64,000 nucleotides of DNA, from the NCBI GenBank assembly GCA_964019135.1, contig OZ025249.1:36345759-36409758 (forward strand), written 5' to 3'. The notes below the pieces were generated by a model. The model was not told the origin of the DNA. It saw only the letters and a program-made list of their open reading frames with translations, and ran no database searches. This DNA comes from Arenicola marina. Its lineage: Eukaryota > Annelida > Polychaeta > Arenicolidae. Within the stretch, counting starts at the first letter, position 1, and the number at the start of each line of letters is the position of its first letter. Position numbers and translations under genes: made by a program. Shown piece after piece: positions 12,579 to 22,819 of this stretch.

Positions 12579-14262
12579 ACCCCAGACAAATGAAATTATC
12601 GATGTCTTATATTCATTAGCATACCGGTTTGGTATCATCTCTGATTGTATTGTTTGTGAACTAGTGAAATACGAACCGAAAACAAAATGTATGTACGATA
12701 CTTACCGCTGAATGTGCAACGCAAAAACGCATTTCTTTCGCTCAACATATTTGTGCAAGACGAACCCATCAGTCACCTGCCACACTGGGCGCATTTCTTT
12801 GAGCCAGGCTCCGTATCCCGCCCCGGGCAAGCAACACGTGACAGGGAACTTCCGAGTGTGCCGATAGGGATATGCCTATTGCAATAAAATGCACACACCG
12901 TTCACATTAAGAGCGTGATCGATTCGCCTCTTCCAAACTCCACCTCTTCTACAAGAGCACTTGCCATGCGATCGTTTCGCCTCTTCTCTTGCTGCAAGAC
13001 CCTGTTCTACTCTTCCGCCCAGGTAGGTGGAAGAGAGAAGAGGTAGATGCTATTCCAAGATGGCGGAAGCTGACTATGCAACATTCACTCAGTGTGATCA
13101 AATAGGTTTAAGGGGGAAATACATGAATGAAACAACGAATAAAATTATATGAAACTTATGTAAGACCTTATTTTGTTATTTGAAAGGCATGTGCGGGGTA
13201 TATGATGGCCCACATATGTAGTTAACCATGTATCTGTCTGTTAATGTTGAGCGATAATATATGGATATGGGCGATAAGTTGTGAGCAATAAGTGAGTTTT
13301 CTTTCGACATATTAAAACTACACTTCCAACTCGTCTGAAGCGATCGATTCATCGCTCATAGTCTCTCTTCTTGGATGAGCTCTTCTCTTCCTGAAAGAGT
13401 TGAATCGATTAGACTGTCAGGCACTGGAACCAACCTACTCGTATCACCTTTCAATCAGCCGCCATCTTCTCCTGAATGCCCCGTGCTGTTTAGAACGGGG
13501 CACATCGGCATACCGAATGCATGCGCGCGCACCCATACCCGGGTGAAAGAAGTGTCGGGCGGTGAACCGATGCGTAATTTGCGTATTCGGTCCACTGTAG
13601 GGATACACCCGGGTTACCAAAGAAATGCGCCAACTGAGGCGTCCGTCGGCGGCAGCTAATGCCTTAAGAAACGAAAAAACAGAACACACAGTGGTTGAGG
13701 GGATCAACAATCCCCGAATGAAATGGTCTCAACGAGACAAGGTGCTGAGTTTCCTCTCGGCATTGCATCAATCATAGGCCCAGCTGAGGCCGGCCAAAGC
13801 CCCTGTCCCCTGTCCCCTTCCCACCCCACCCCAACCCACCCCACCACCCCGACTGCCACCCTGGCCTGTGTGGGGTACACACCGCTCATCGACTTCTCCG
13901 TCCGAGGCTACTGACCTGTCGTTGGTCCCAGAGAGCGTCTCCTACTGGCAGAGATTGGTGGTTTCCGTGAGGCGGTTTCAGAATAAGATTGAAATTAATT
14001 TCCTGATACGAGTGCCGCCCGGAATAACTGCCACAGGCTGCTTTGAATGACTGGGAAGATAATGCCCTTGATATCGATGAAAGAAACTCTGTCTTCGCTT
14101 GGAATAGAGAGAAAAACAGCAACTGTTTCGGCTCTTGACGCCGGAGTGTTGTGTGACTGACGAGCAGTCCCCCAGAGGGTGCCATACACGTCATGCAGTA
14201 GACAGGAAGTAGGCAATAATCGGTGCCGAGCTGTGTGGCCACTCACGACAGACAGATAAACA
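12579..14262. other. Intergenic sequence, no supported gene
   Basis: Contains a small open frame starting in CAAGATGGCGG at about 13,060 and running 30 codons, too short to support a gene. Other open frames overlap on both strands and show no domain. Confidence 0.5.
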
Positions 14263-14402
14263 TAAAGCCGAAATACAAGACCAACCCAGACTAGTCAATA
14301 ACATCAAGACGAACTACAAGACCAACACAGACTAGTCAATAATATAAAGCCGAGCTACAAGACCAATCCACTAGTCAATAACAAAGCCGAACTACATGAC
14401 AA
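14263..14402 (+). repeat. ~45-55-bp tandem repeat, about 3 copies
   Basis: Three units each contain AARCCGARCTACAAGACCAA followed by a CACTAGTCAATAA block. They begin near 14,265, 14,312 and 14,357 and shorten progressively through small deletions. Confidence 0.75.
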
Positions 14403-14995
14403 GTTACTATTTTTCTCCCAATGGTGTATTGTCAACTAAATCAAAGCATAAATATAATTAGTGAAAAATAGCATCAGCATCACACCGAAAACTAATTGTT
14501 GCGGGCTTAACCCCCCCCCCCCCTACCCGCTCCTACCCTTCCCTCCACTCACTTCTATTTTGCTTCATCCTGGCGAATGCCGAAGCACCTAATTTTCTAA
14601 TGACAAAAACGTGTTGCTTAAAAATAATCTCTCGGTCGCCATGCGCATCAATAATATTTTTGTAAGCGGGTAAAAGTAGGCAAAACGTTTAGCCCGTAGA
14701 TGGTAATTAAATTGGAAGATTACAACAGCGCAAAGGGAGACGCTTGCCAATGCCCGATTTTTTTCATGAGCCTGCCAAACGAAATCACCCCCTGCGTAGC
14801 TGCTTCCCCACAGCGTCACTGCCATTCCTACACTGTAACTCTCTTTATCCGTCTTTATGCAATTACACCTCCCGACAACTGCCCCTGCCACGCACACCCA
14901 CTGCTCGCGCACCCGGTCCATATCGAGTGCCGCCATATCCAAGGCCGAAAAACGTGTTTAAACAATGTTAGGTTCGGCAAAGCTCCAAGAAGGTA
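14403..14995. other. Intergenic sequence, no gene seen
   Basis: Poly(C) at about 14,511-14,522. Open frames of 75-117 codons overlap on both strands without recognisable domains. Confidence 0.5.
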
Positions 14996-15560
14996 AGATA
15001 TCGTGGCCACAGTGTGACAGATCCACTTGTGGCCAGTGATGGATAAGATATGGTGGCTATCGTGTGACAGACCCACTTATGGCCACGTGACCGGTAAGAT
15101 ATCGTGGCCACGGTGTGACAGATGCACTTGTGGCCCCGTGATGGGTAGGCTATCGTGACTATGGTGTGAAAGACCCACTTGTGGCCAAGTGATGGGGAAG
15201 ATATCGTGGCCAGAGTGTGACAGATCCACTTGTGGCCAGTGATGGATAAGATATCGTTGCTATCGTGTGACAGACCCACCTGTGGCCACGTGGCCGGTAA
15301 GATATCGTGGCCACGGTGTGACAGATCCACTTGTGGCCCCGGGATGGGTAAGCTATCGTGACTATGGTGACAGACCCACTTGTAACCACGTGATGGGTAA
15401 GATATCGTGGCCACACTGCGACAGATCCACTTGTGACCACATGATGGGTAAGATATCGTGGCTACAGTGTCGCAGACCCACTTGTGGCCACATGATGGGT
15501 AAGCTGTCGTGGTTAGAGTAACAGACCCACTCATGGCCACGTTACGGGTATGGTATCGTG
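14996..15560 (+). repeat. ~59-bp minisatellite (GATATCGTGGCCAC units)
   Basis: About nine units each hold GGTAAGATATCGTGGCCAC, then GTGTGACAGATCCAC, then TTGTGGCCACGTGATG, with scattered substitutions. Two unit variants (GCCACAGTGTGACAGATCC and GCTATCGTGTGACAGACCC) tend to alternate. It abuts the 21-bp minisatellite. Confidence 0.9.
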
Positions 15561-16400
15561 GCTCCCCTGTGTGGTGTGTACCAGAGCCTGTATGGTGCCC
15601 AGATCCTGTGTGGTGTATACCAGACCCTGTGTGGTGTATAGTATACCCTGTGTGGTGTATACCAGACCCTATGTGGTGTGTACCGGACCCTTTGTGGTGT
15701 ATACCAGACTCTGTGTGGTGTATACTAAACCCTGTGTGGTGTATACCAAACCCTGTGTGGCGCGTACCAGACTGTGTGGTGTATGCCAGACCCTCTCTGT
15801 GTATACCAGACCCTGTGTGGTGTATACCAGACCCTGTGTGGTGCATACCAGACCCTTTGTGGTGTATGCCAGACCCTGTCAGTGTATACCAGACCCTGTG
15901 TGGTGTATACCAGACCCTGTGTGGTGTATACCAGACCCTGTGTGGTGCATACCAGACCCTTTGTGTTGTATGCCAGACCCTGTCGGTGTATACCAGACCC
16001 TGTGTGGTGTATACCAGACCCTGTGTGGTGTATACCAGACCCTGTGTGGTGTATACCAGACCCTGTGTGGTGCATACCAGACCCTTTGTGTTGTATGCCA
16101 GACCCTGTCAGTGTATACCAGACCCTGTGTGGTGTATACCAGACCCTGTGTGGTGTATACCAAACCCTGTGTGGCGCGTACCAGACTGTGTGGTGTATGC
16201 CAGACCCTCTCTGTGTATACCAGACCCTGTGTGGTGTATACCAGACCCTGTGTGGTGCATACCAGACCCTTTGTGGTGTATGCCAGACCCTGTCAGTGTA
16301 TACCAGACCCTGTGTGGTGTATACCAGACACTGTGTGGTGTATACCAGACGCTGTGTGGTGTATACCAGACCCTGTGTGGTCTATACAAGACTCTGTGGT
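15561..16400 (+). repeat. 21-bp minisatellite (TGTGGTGTATACCAGACCC units)
   Basis: About forty units with a 21-base period are interrupted at intervals by shorter variants carrying CCCTGTCAGTGTATACC or TTTGTGGTGTATGCC. The variants recur in the same order, giving a higher-order pattern. Because 21 is a multiple of three and the unit has no stop on the plus strand, two open frames of about 370 codons and one of 217 run through it. They encode seven-residue repeats such as VYTRPCV and should not be read as genes. Confidence 0.95.
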
Positions 16401-16975
16401 GTGTGTATCAGTCCATCTATGGCATGAGTCAGATGCTATATGCCTTGCATCAGACCTCGTGGTGGCTACAGATCTTGGGTGGGAGACTTTATTCTCACTG
16501 GACGCAATTAGCCGCCGTATGGGCTTTCTATGTAAAACACACCCTCTACCGGAGGAGTACCGTGCCTGGTTTCTACTGGGCCACGGGAAGGGTGCCGTCA
16601 GAGACGGTAAGGGGAGGGTGAGGAAGGGTAGATGGGGGATAGGGTCGATTGGTGGTACGTGAGATAGAACTGCGGGTTGGCAGAGGATCCTGGGTCAAGC
16701 GAGGGACTGGTCACTTCCGGAAGTCCCTCGAGAGAGCGCGACGACAGCGCCGCCGCCCGCTGGAGATTGCTCTCGACAATGACGGCATCCTGTTTGGACG
16801 GAGCCCAGATGAATGGCTCTCATGTTTCGACGGAACAAAGACGGCGGACAACCATAGAAACTGACGAGTGGTGGCTACATGTAGAAGGAGGAGCTTATAA
16901 TGGCGCTTGAGATAGAAAAAAATTTGTTGACGGCGACGTGAACAAGTTCATACGGTTCGTGAGTACTTACACGTG
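16401..16975. other. Intergenic sequence, no gene seen
   Basis: The repeat-derived open frames run into this stretch and end near 16,620-16,660. No independent gene is recognised. Confidence 0.5.
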
Positions 16976-17350
16976 AGTCTGCTGTAGCGAAAATAAAGAC
17001 GTTGAGAAAGACGTAGCGAAAATTTGTGGAAAACAATGAGGAGGAAGACGCAAAGAAGACGAGAAGAATTGAGAGGAGAATGACGTGTAAAACGACGTGG
17101 CGAAAGACACGGTGAAAGATGTGGGGATAGACGAGGAGAAAAACGCAGAGAAAGACGACGAAAAAGGGTTGGCAAAAGACGAGAAGGAAGACACAGATAA
17201 AGACGAGAAGAAACACGCTGATTAAGACGTGGAGAAAGACGCGAAGAAAGGCATATAGAACGATGCGAAGAAAGCCCTTGATACAGGGCGAAATACATAC
17301 GCGGAGATAAGACGTGGAGAAAGACGAGGATGAAGACGAGGAAAAAGTTG
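16976..17350 (+). repeat. Degenerate GA-rich minisatellite (AAGACGAGGAGAAAGACG)
   Basis: About 370 bases made of irregular 9- to 15-base units around AAAGACG, GAGGAGAA and GAAGAA. The plus strand is strongly purine-rich. Ser/Phe-rich open frames on the minus strand are repeat products. Confidence 0.8.
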
Positions 17351-17500
17351 TAGAGGAAGCGAAGGAGCCGCGGAGGTAATGGTTGAATTCACGTTTAACA
17401 CTGGGAGCAGATGCGTTGCAAGCTGCTCTTTACATTTCAAAGGCAAGCTAAAGCAAAGCCTTTTGGCTATGCGTATGCCCTTTACCGTAACCGTAATTTT

Positions 17501-17947
17501 TGTAACGGCCAGGCTCCTTCTCGCGCAGACTTACAAGTTTAGTGGCGCCATCTAGCGAATAACGGCGGCGTAAGTCAGGACAGGTAGAAGAGCACTTGCT
17601 AGGGGAGTTAGGGTAGCAGGACAGGAAGTAGGATGGTAACTCGGTAGGGGGCGTGACTTTGCCGCAGTAGCCGCGGCTTTAGTGAGTTCGATTTAGGAAT
17701 CTGGTTTCTCAGCCATATTATTTATGGTGAGATAGCTGTGAAGTTGGTTATATCAAGTGTACATTTATTAGTGGAGAGAGGTCGCAGGGGTAGGATATAA
17801 CTTGAATAGTGTGTAGTTTTGGTTGGGATCAGCCGTGCAGCGTGTATTGTTTTATATCCTGTATCAAGGGCTTTAAAGTGTCTTCATAAATAAATACTGG
17901 AACGGTGTATCCGCATTTTCGTTATCTTATAAATTTTGCTGGCTACA
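17501..17947 (+). mobile_element. Candidate solo LTR of a retrotransposon
   Basis: The 447-base block begins TGTAACGGCCAG and ends GCTGGCTACA, matching the usual TG...CA ends of LTRs; the termini are imperfectly inverted. It includes GTGGCGCCATCTAGCG near the left end and an AATAAA signal at 17,889-17,894, about 50 bases before the right end. No second LTR, primer-binding site or polyprotein is visible. Flanking bases (ATTTT left, ATATC right) do not form a target duplication, so the call is tentative. Confidence 0.42.
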
Positions 17948-19214
17948 ATATCGAACTTGTCTGAATGCAAACAGCCATTAGACCGATAACCGAGTAGTAG
18001 ATGCATTGCAATTGTTATAGTGCGGCGCAAATGAGCCGTTTGCTAAAGTGTGTCCGTCAGGTTATTATGTGGCTTTATCGTTAGTACGGCATAAATATAA
18101 AAAATACCCCCTCTATATCTTTCCATAACTGAAAGCGTTGAAATTAAAGTGGTGAAAGTGACTGTTCTCCTTTTCATTTCTATAGGCATCGCAAATGAGC
18201 TTGTTTCATACTTCACAAACATTTGGTTGTAAACATATCCTTGGTTGAGTACCTTTCATAGGTTTCTATATAGCCATTGACCAAAGGTGAGGTCTAATCG
18301 CAGTGTGAGAGCCAGTGTCTTGTATTCCTACCTGAGGTCAATCCTGGCACTCAACACCCGAACATTTATCATAGAAGCTATGACAACCAAAAAAAGCGTT
18401 TCCTCCACAATACAAACAATATGAGAAAAAAAGTGAACGACGAATGTTCCTTTTATGTCTGGATTCATCCAGGTTTCTGAAGCCAATTACCACATCTAAA
18501 AATCTTTTCACTTATAAGAAGGATTATCTCCATGGCAGAAGTGCTTGACCATCGGTGATAAGGTGCAAGACACGTATTGCTCTATCCCCAGCGATAATCA
18601 TTTTTATAACAATGCTGCGAAAGCAATTTAAAGGCATTAACATGCCTTCTGAAACTCAGCTGCCTCTGCACTTGAAAGTGGATATTGTACTTACGTGTGA
18701 ATTGTGCGAAGCTTCGCTATATCATGGCGATAATTGCCTTATTTCCTTGTTTCCACCTCATTTAGGAGGCTTTCGCTCGTTTCAAACGCTGAGGCAGTCG
18801 TATTGTTTGCAAGCAATTTCCCCTGAGAGTAACGCCTAATGACATTTTCACACGTCATTGTTGTTGCACCCAGGCTGCTTTTAAAATTGCACCTAGACAC
18901 ACCCATGTTGTCCGAACCTACCGCCAAAAAGTGGAAGAGACTGAAAGCGCCTTACAGCTTAAAAAATAGGGTGAAACATCCATCTCTGAGTGGCTATATC
19001 GTTTTCGTTCCCCAGCCCCTCCTTCCCCTGGCCAGATGCCTGCCAAGCGAGAGTCATATTTTGATTGGTTGGTTGGCTGTATATTCAGGACACTTTAACC
19101 CCTTTGCTCATATCGTGTCAATGGGCGAAGGAAGGAGGAGTGGAGCCATGTCCCCGGGGGTAACCCCCTAATCTTTGCGAAGGAAGACATGGCATCTTTC
19201 TCCTGCGACCACAC
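17948..19214. other. Intergenic sequence, no gene seen
   Basis: A 110-codon open frame near 18,839-19,171 shows no recognisable domain. No repeats or RNA genes are evident. Confidence 0.55.
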
Positions 19215-19325
19215 GGACATGGCCACAGCGGGGCTCGAACCACCGATCCACGTGCCTTTTAGGCTCTCAGGTGGCCAGAGCGCTGAATACCAGCGCCCTA
19301 GCCCACTGAGCTATCGAGCCGGCCC
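19215..19325 (-). repeat. tRNA-like sequence (probable SINE or tRNA pseudogene)
   Basis: On the minus strand a strong A-box-like block, GATAGCTCAGTGGGCTAGG, is followed by a GCGCT...AGCGC stem and then a B box GGTTCGAGCCC. The A-to-B distance of about 71 bases is longer than in an ordinary tRNA. The ends only partly pair (GGCC with GGCC). A related stretch sharing GTGGCCACAGCGGGG lies near 26,115-26,135. Confidence 0.5.
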
Positions 19326-21336
19326 TTATTTCGAAGCCATGTAGTCAAGTCCCGCATTCACCCTAGCAAAAGCAGGACAACGATACGTCTTATGTTCAAA
19401 TTTAGACTACACTACTATAGTATACTATAGAGAAAAATTGCAAATTTTGCAGTGTTCCTGCTTTGTTTGAACGCACAGGACAAGGAGTTGTTGCCTTCGG
19501 GTATCAACAGTAGTCGTGGCAGCGAAATCAAGGCTCAAAGGAGAGTCAACTTTTGCCTTGTCCACTACATTGTGGTAACGCTATGTTCATTCATATTGAT
19601 GTGGTAAAAACCCTGTCATCGTTTTAATTGCCAATATCTTCCCTGCTGTCTTTCCTAGGTGACTGGTGTGGACAGGTGATGGTTGGATGAACAGCCGGGG
19701 CAGCTGAATGTAAGACAAGGTCATCCTGCAAAGCTCCGTAATGTCCTCGGCCCCTCCCACGTGCAGTGGAATGAGACGTCCCACAACGCGAATAAAGGAT
19801 TCCCGCCTGATTAAAGCGTCCCTGATAAATAAGCCCACTGCTGATCCTTGGGACGTAAATCGGGTGACGTTTGGCAGGTCAAGGTAAGGACACTGGCATA
19901 TGGTCGTCGACAGTTTGACTTGATGACCCGGAGGGAACCGAGGGGCGGGGCGTTTGGGGGGGCGTTAGGGGGGGGGGGTGACGTATAAATCGGATCCTCA
20001 TATTTAAATTGCTTGAATCCAACAATTCAGAATTGTTGGAATGAAAGACTTCGCTGAATCTTAGTGTTTGCAAGATGCGAAGATGACGTACTGTGCAGAC
20101 AGTAATTACACGTACGATTTTATTGTCTTTATGTAAAGGAAACTGTTTATGTTGTGGGTGTACTTTAGCCAGGCTCACAAACTGTAATTAATCAAGATAA
20201 CACCAAAATATTTCCAAGAATTCTATGCGTCAGTCATGCCTTTTTCAGGATGGCTGCTATTTTTGAAGTCGTTGACTGAAGGCCACCACCCCCTACACCC
20301 GCTTCTGACGGGCCTGCTTATACATTGAGATTCGTAAAGTTGTCAAGCACTATGTTTCACAATAGTAAGTATGTGAAATCAGGACGTTCCTCATACCGAT
20401 ATGCATTAATGGCACTTTTAATGGAGTTTTGTTTCGTATCAGGCTTCCCTTGACGTGACGGGCCCGTATCGCACATTAAACATTTTAATAGACATTTAAA
20501 TACCCGACGTCCGTTTGACACAGCGCTCGTCATCTAAATGACCCACCTAAAAACGGCAGAAAAAGGTCGAATAAATTCATCGGTGAGGATCGGTCGAAAT
20601 GTGGTCTTATCCCCTACCTAGGTGTAACGCTTTGCCCTCCGGCCTACTCGACTGCCGACTGCTTCTTTAAGCTAATGAATGAGGCCGATACCGCTTGCTT
20701 AAGGGCTAATGAAAATCTAAATGTCGACGTATGACAGCTCATTATGCTGATTAAGTAAAGATCTACAACCCTGGCGCTACCAACGCTTTGGGGATGCGTA
20801 CCCAGCTGGTAATTAATTTGCCCCTCAATCCATAAACGCCGCTGATTATAACGACTCGGGAACCCTGCTTGTCCGTCTTTTATGTCATGTAATTAGCTCG
20901 GTGGTAAACAGCGGTGCTACCACCCCACCCCATTCCCCCCAACCCACAGAACTATTTCGGAGTGCTGCCGACCAAACATTAGACCCACTATTACGCCAGG
21001 CCAAATACCAGCCCCACTCGACGTAGTGAGCATACATACCAGGGACGAGTTCCGCATCACCGTCGACCGCCGCGTACAATTTTGGTCGCCCTGTCTGTAC
21101 TCGCTATGGAACGCCATTGATCACACCACATTATTTCCAGTTGTTGCTGGCCTATGCACTGATTGCATGCAAATAATTAACCATATTTTAGAAAAAACAG
21201 CACAGTGTAAATAGCGTAAGATATGGATAATTATTACGCCTCGATAAGTATTACAGAAGAGACTCGTATTCCACAGATTATTATTATCCTGCGGGACTGC
21301 TTTCTCGCGCCATATCCGTCAAGTTCCAATTCGTAT
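19326..21336. other. Intergenic sequence, no gene seen
   Basis: A poly(G) run lies at about 19,968-19,978. Short open frames near 20,885-21,214 overlap on both strands. No recognisable gene or repeat. Confidence 0.55.
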
Positions 21337-21450
21337 ATGTCGTACCGTATGGATGTCGTACCGTATGGATGTCGTACCGTATGGATGTCGTACCGTATGG
21401 ATGTCGTACCGTATCGCGTGCGCCACGGTCGACATCCATACGGTACGCAC
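21337..21450 (+). repeat. 16-bp minisatellite with an inverted unit
   Basis: About five perfect units of GTCGTACCGTATGGAT run from about 21,338 to 21,412. After a short spacer, GACATCCATACGGTACG at about 21,430-21,446 is the reverse complement of one unit, so the block can fold into a hairpin. Confidence 0.85.
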
Positions 21451-21503
21451 CCCCGGGATCAGTCCACGACACCTAGCGACACCTAGAGTCTGCCAACCAG
21501 GTA

Positions 21504-21697
21504 CAGGGACGGATGCAGGAAGTCATAAAGGGGGGAGTCCACGGAACACTTGCGATCGGGATGGGCTCTGAAAAAAATTACGACCGGGGGCTCCACCACA
21601 TTTTTTTGACGACTGAGGAGGGGGGGAGGGAGGGGGCGCTCCACTGAAAACTTGTGACTAGGGGGGGAGAAGGTCTACACCCCTGAATCCGCCTTTG
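21504..21697 (+). mobile_element. Degenerate G-rich MITE, same family as 23,666
   Basis: Left end CAGGGACGGATGCAGG and right end (as reverse complement) CAAAGGCGGATTCAGG match the terminal inverted repeat of the 283-base element at 23,666-23,948. Both also hold internal ACTTG(C/T)GA(C/T) and poly(G) blocks. No target duplication is evident here. Confidence 0.5.
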
Positions 21698-22060
21698 TTG
21701 TATCACCACAGGGCAGCTGGCAGCACTGTCAAGCAAACATCAGGCCCCTGACACAGCTTGGAAAATGATAAAAATTAAGACATCGGCAAATAATTAAAAG
21801 CGTTTTTCGATTGCACCCTATTGTGGCAATGTACAACTGAAGCATGCGGCCATGATGCTTAATGAATCCCAACTGTGGCCATGCGCGATATCTGTCTGGG
21901 CCAGGCTCCCTTCTTCAATCCAATCTCCCATTTTTGTGTACAAATTAATTAATATGGTTTGTCCAAGAATGTGAGTTCGAGGATAAACTATGACAGTTTA
22001 TGTTGAACTTGATGGAAATGCCGCTGGCTGTGATGTAAGTGCATCGCTGGCACAGCTCTG
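21698..22060 (+). repeat. R6 fragment b
   Basis: Matches the block with CAAACATCAGGCCCCTGACA, GCATGCGGCCATGATGC and TTAATTAATATG that is also found at about 30,460-30,760 (plus), 32,860-33,100 (minus) and 54,240-54,500 (plus). No coding signal. Confidence 0.8.
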
Positions 22061-22819
22061 TGGTGTCTATTGAATACTCTAAGGCCAGGGGCCCATGGTA
22101 TGTACATTCACAAATATAGATTACATTTGGTGGTTACGCTGTTACGTTGTGCTGACGATGACGGATCACTCTTGGGTGATAGTGCACAGTATAACGCTTC
22201 ATCGCCAAATGGATAAAGATGGCTAAACTGCGAATGTTATTTGACTTCCTTGATTGCATGACAGTAATGAACCGTTGAGAAGGGGATCCTCTGGGTTGGA
22301 TCGGCGCAATGAATTCCTCTCTTAGGCCCTTAAACAATGGGCATATGAACAGAACATGGTTTCAATTAAATCTTGCGTCAGACACCTCACCCTCGTTATT
22401 AACTATTTGGATACAATGTTCACATACACACCCTTCGACGGTGGCGTCTGTTCGGCTAAAACCGCCGATTCTGCATCTGAAATTTGACAAGGACTTACGC
22501 AGAATATAGCTTGACATATTGTCCAAATACAATTCTAAATCTATTTTCTGTTTGAACAGACAATATTAGCTGAGATATTGGCTCTCGTCAATTACTCCGC
22601 GCCAGTCCTGAACGGCACAATCTCTTACTCTTTGCTTGAACTGTTACAAGAAGGTCATAGAATATCCTACCCCTTGTGCAGACCAGGAAAAGCGAAAACC
22701 AAACTTGAGGAGTGTGGCCTTTACACCAGACGCCCATGCTATAATGTCATTATCGGATAATTGCAGTGACATGTGGTAACAATTCTTTAGGAGCCTGTCT
22801 TCCGACATTTCTAGTAATC
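22061..22819. other. Sequence between R6 fragments, no gene seen
   Basis: No recognisable match to R6 and no supported gene. It may be diverged R6 sequence. Confidence 0.45.

Noticed and set aside
13061..13153. Small frame beginning CAAGATGGCGG (30 codons)
   Set aside because: Good start context but no domain, no clear splice donor and no homologous copy in the window; too short to support.
15509..16662. Two open frames of about 370 codons and one of 217 codons
   Set aside because: They consist entirely of a 21-bp tandem repeat without stops in several frames. Sequence periodicity, not selection on protein, explains them.
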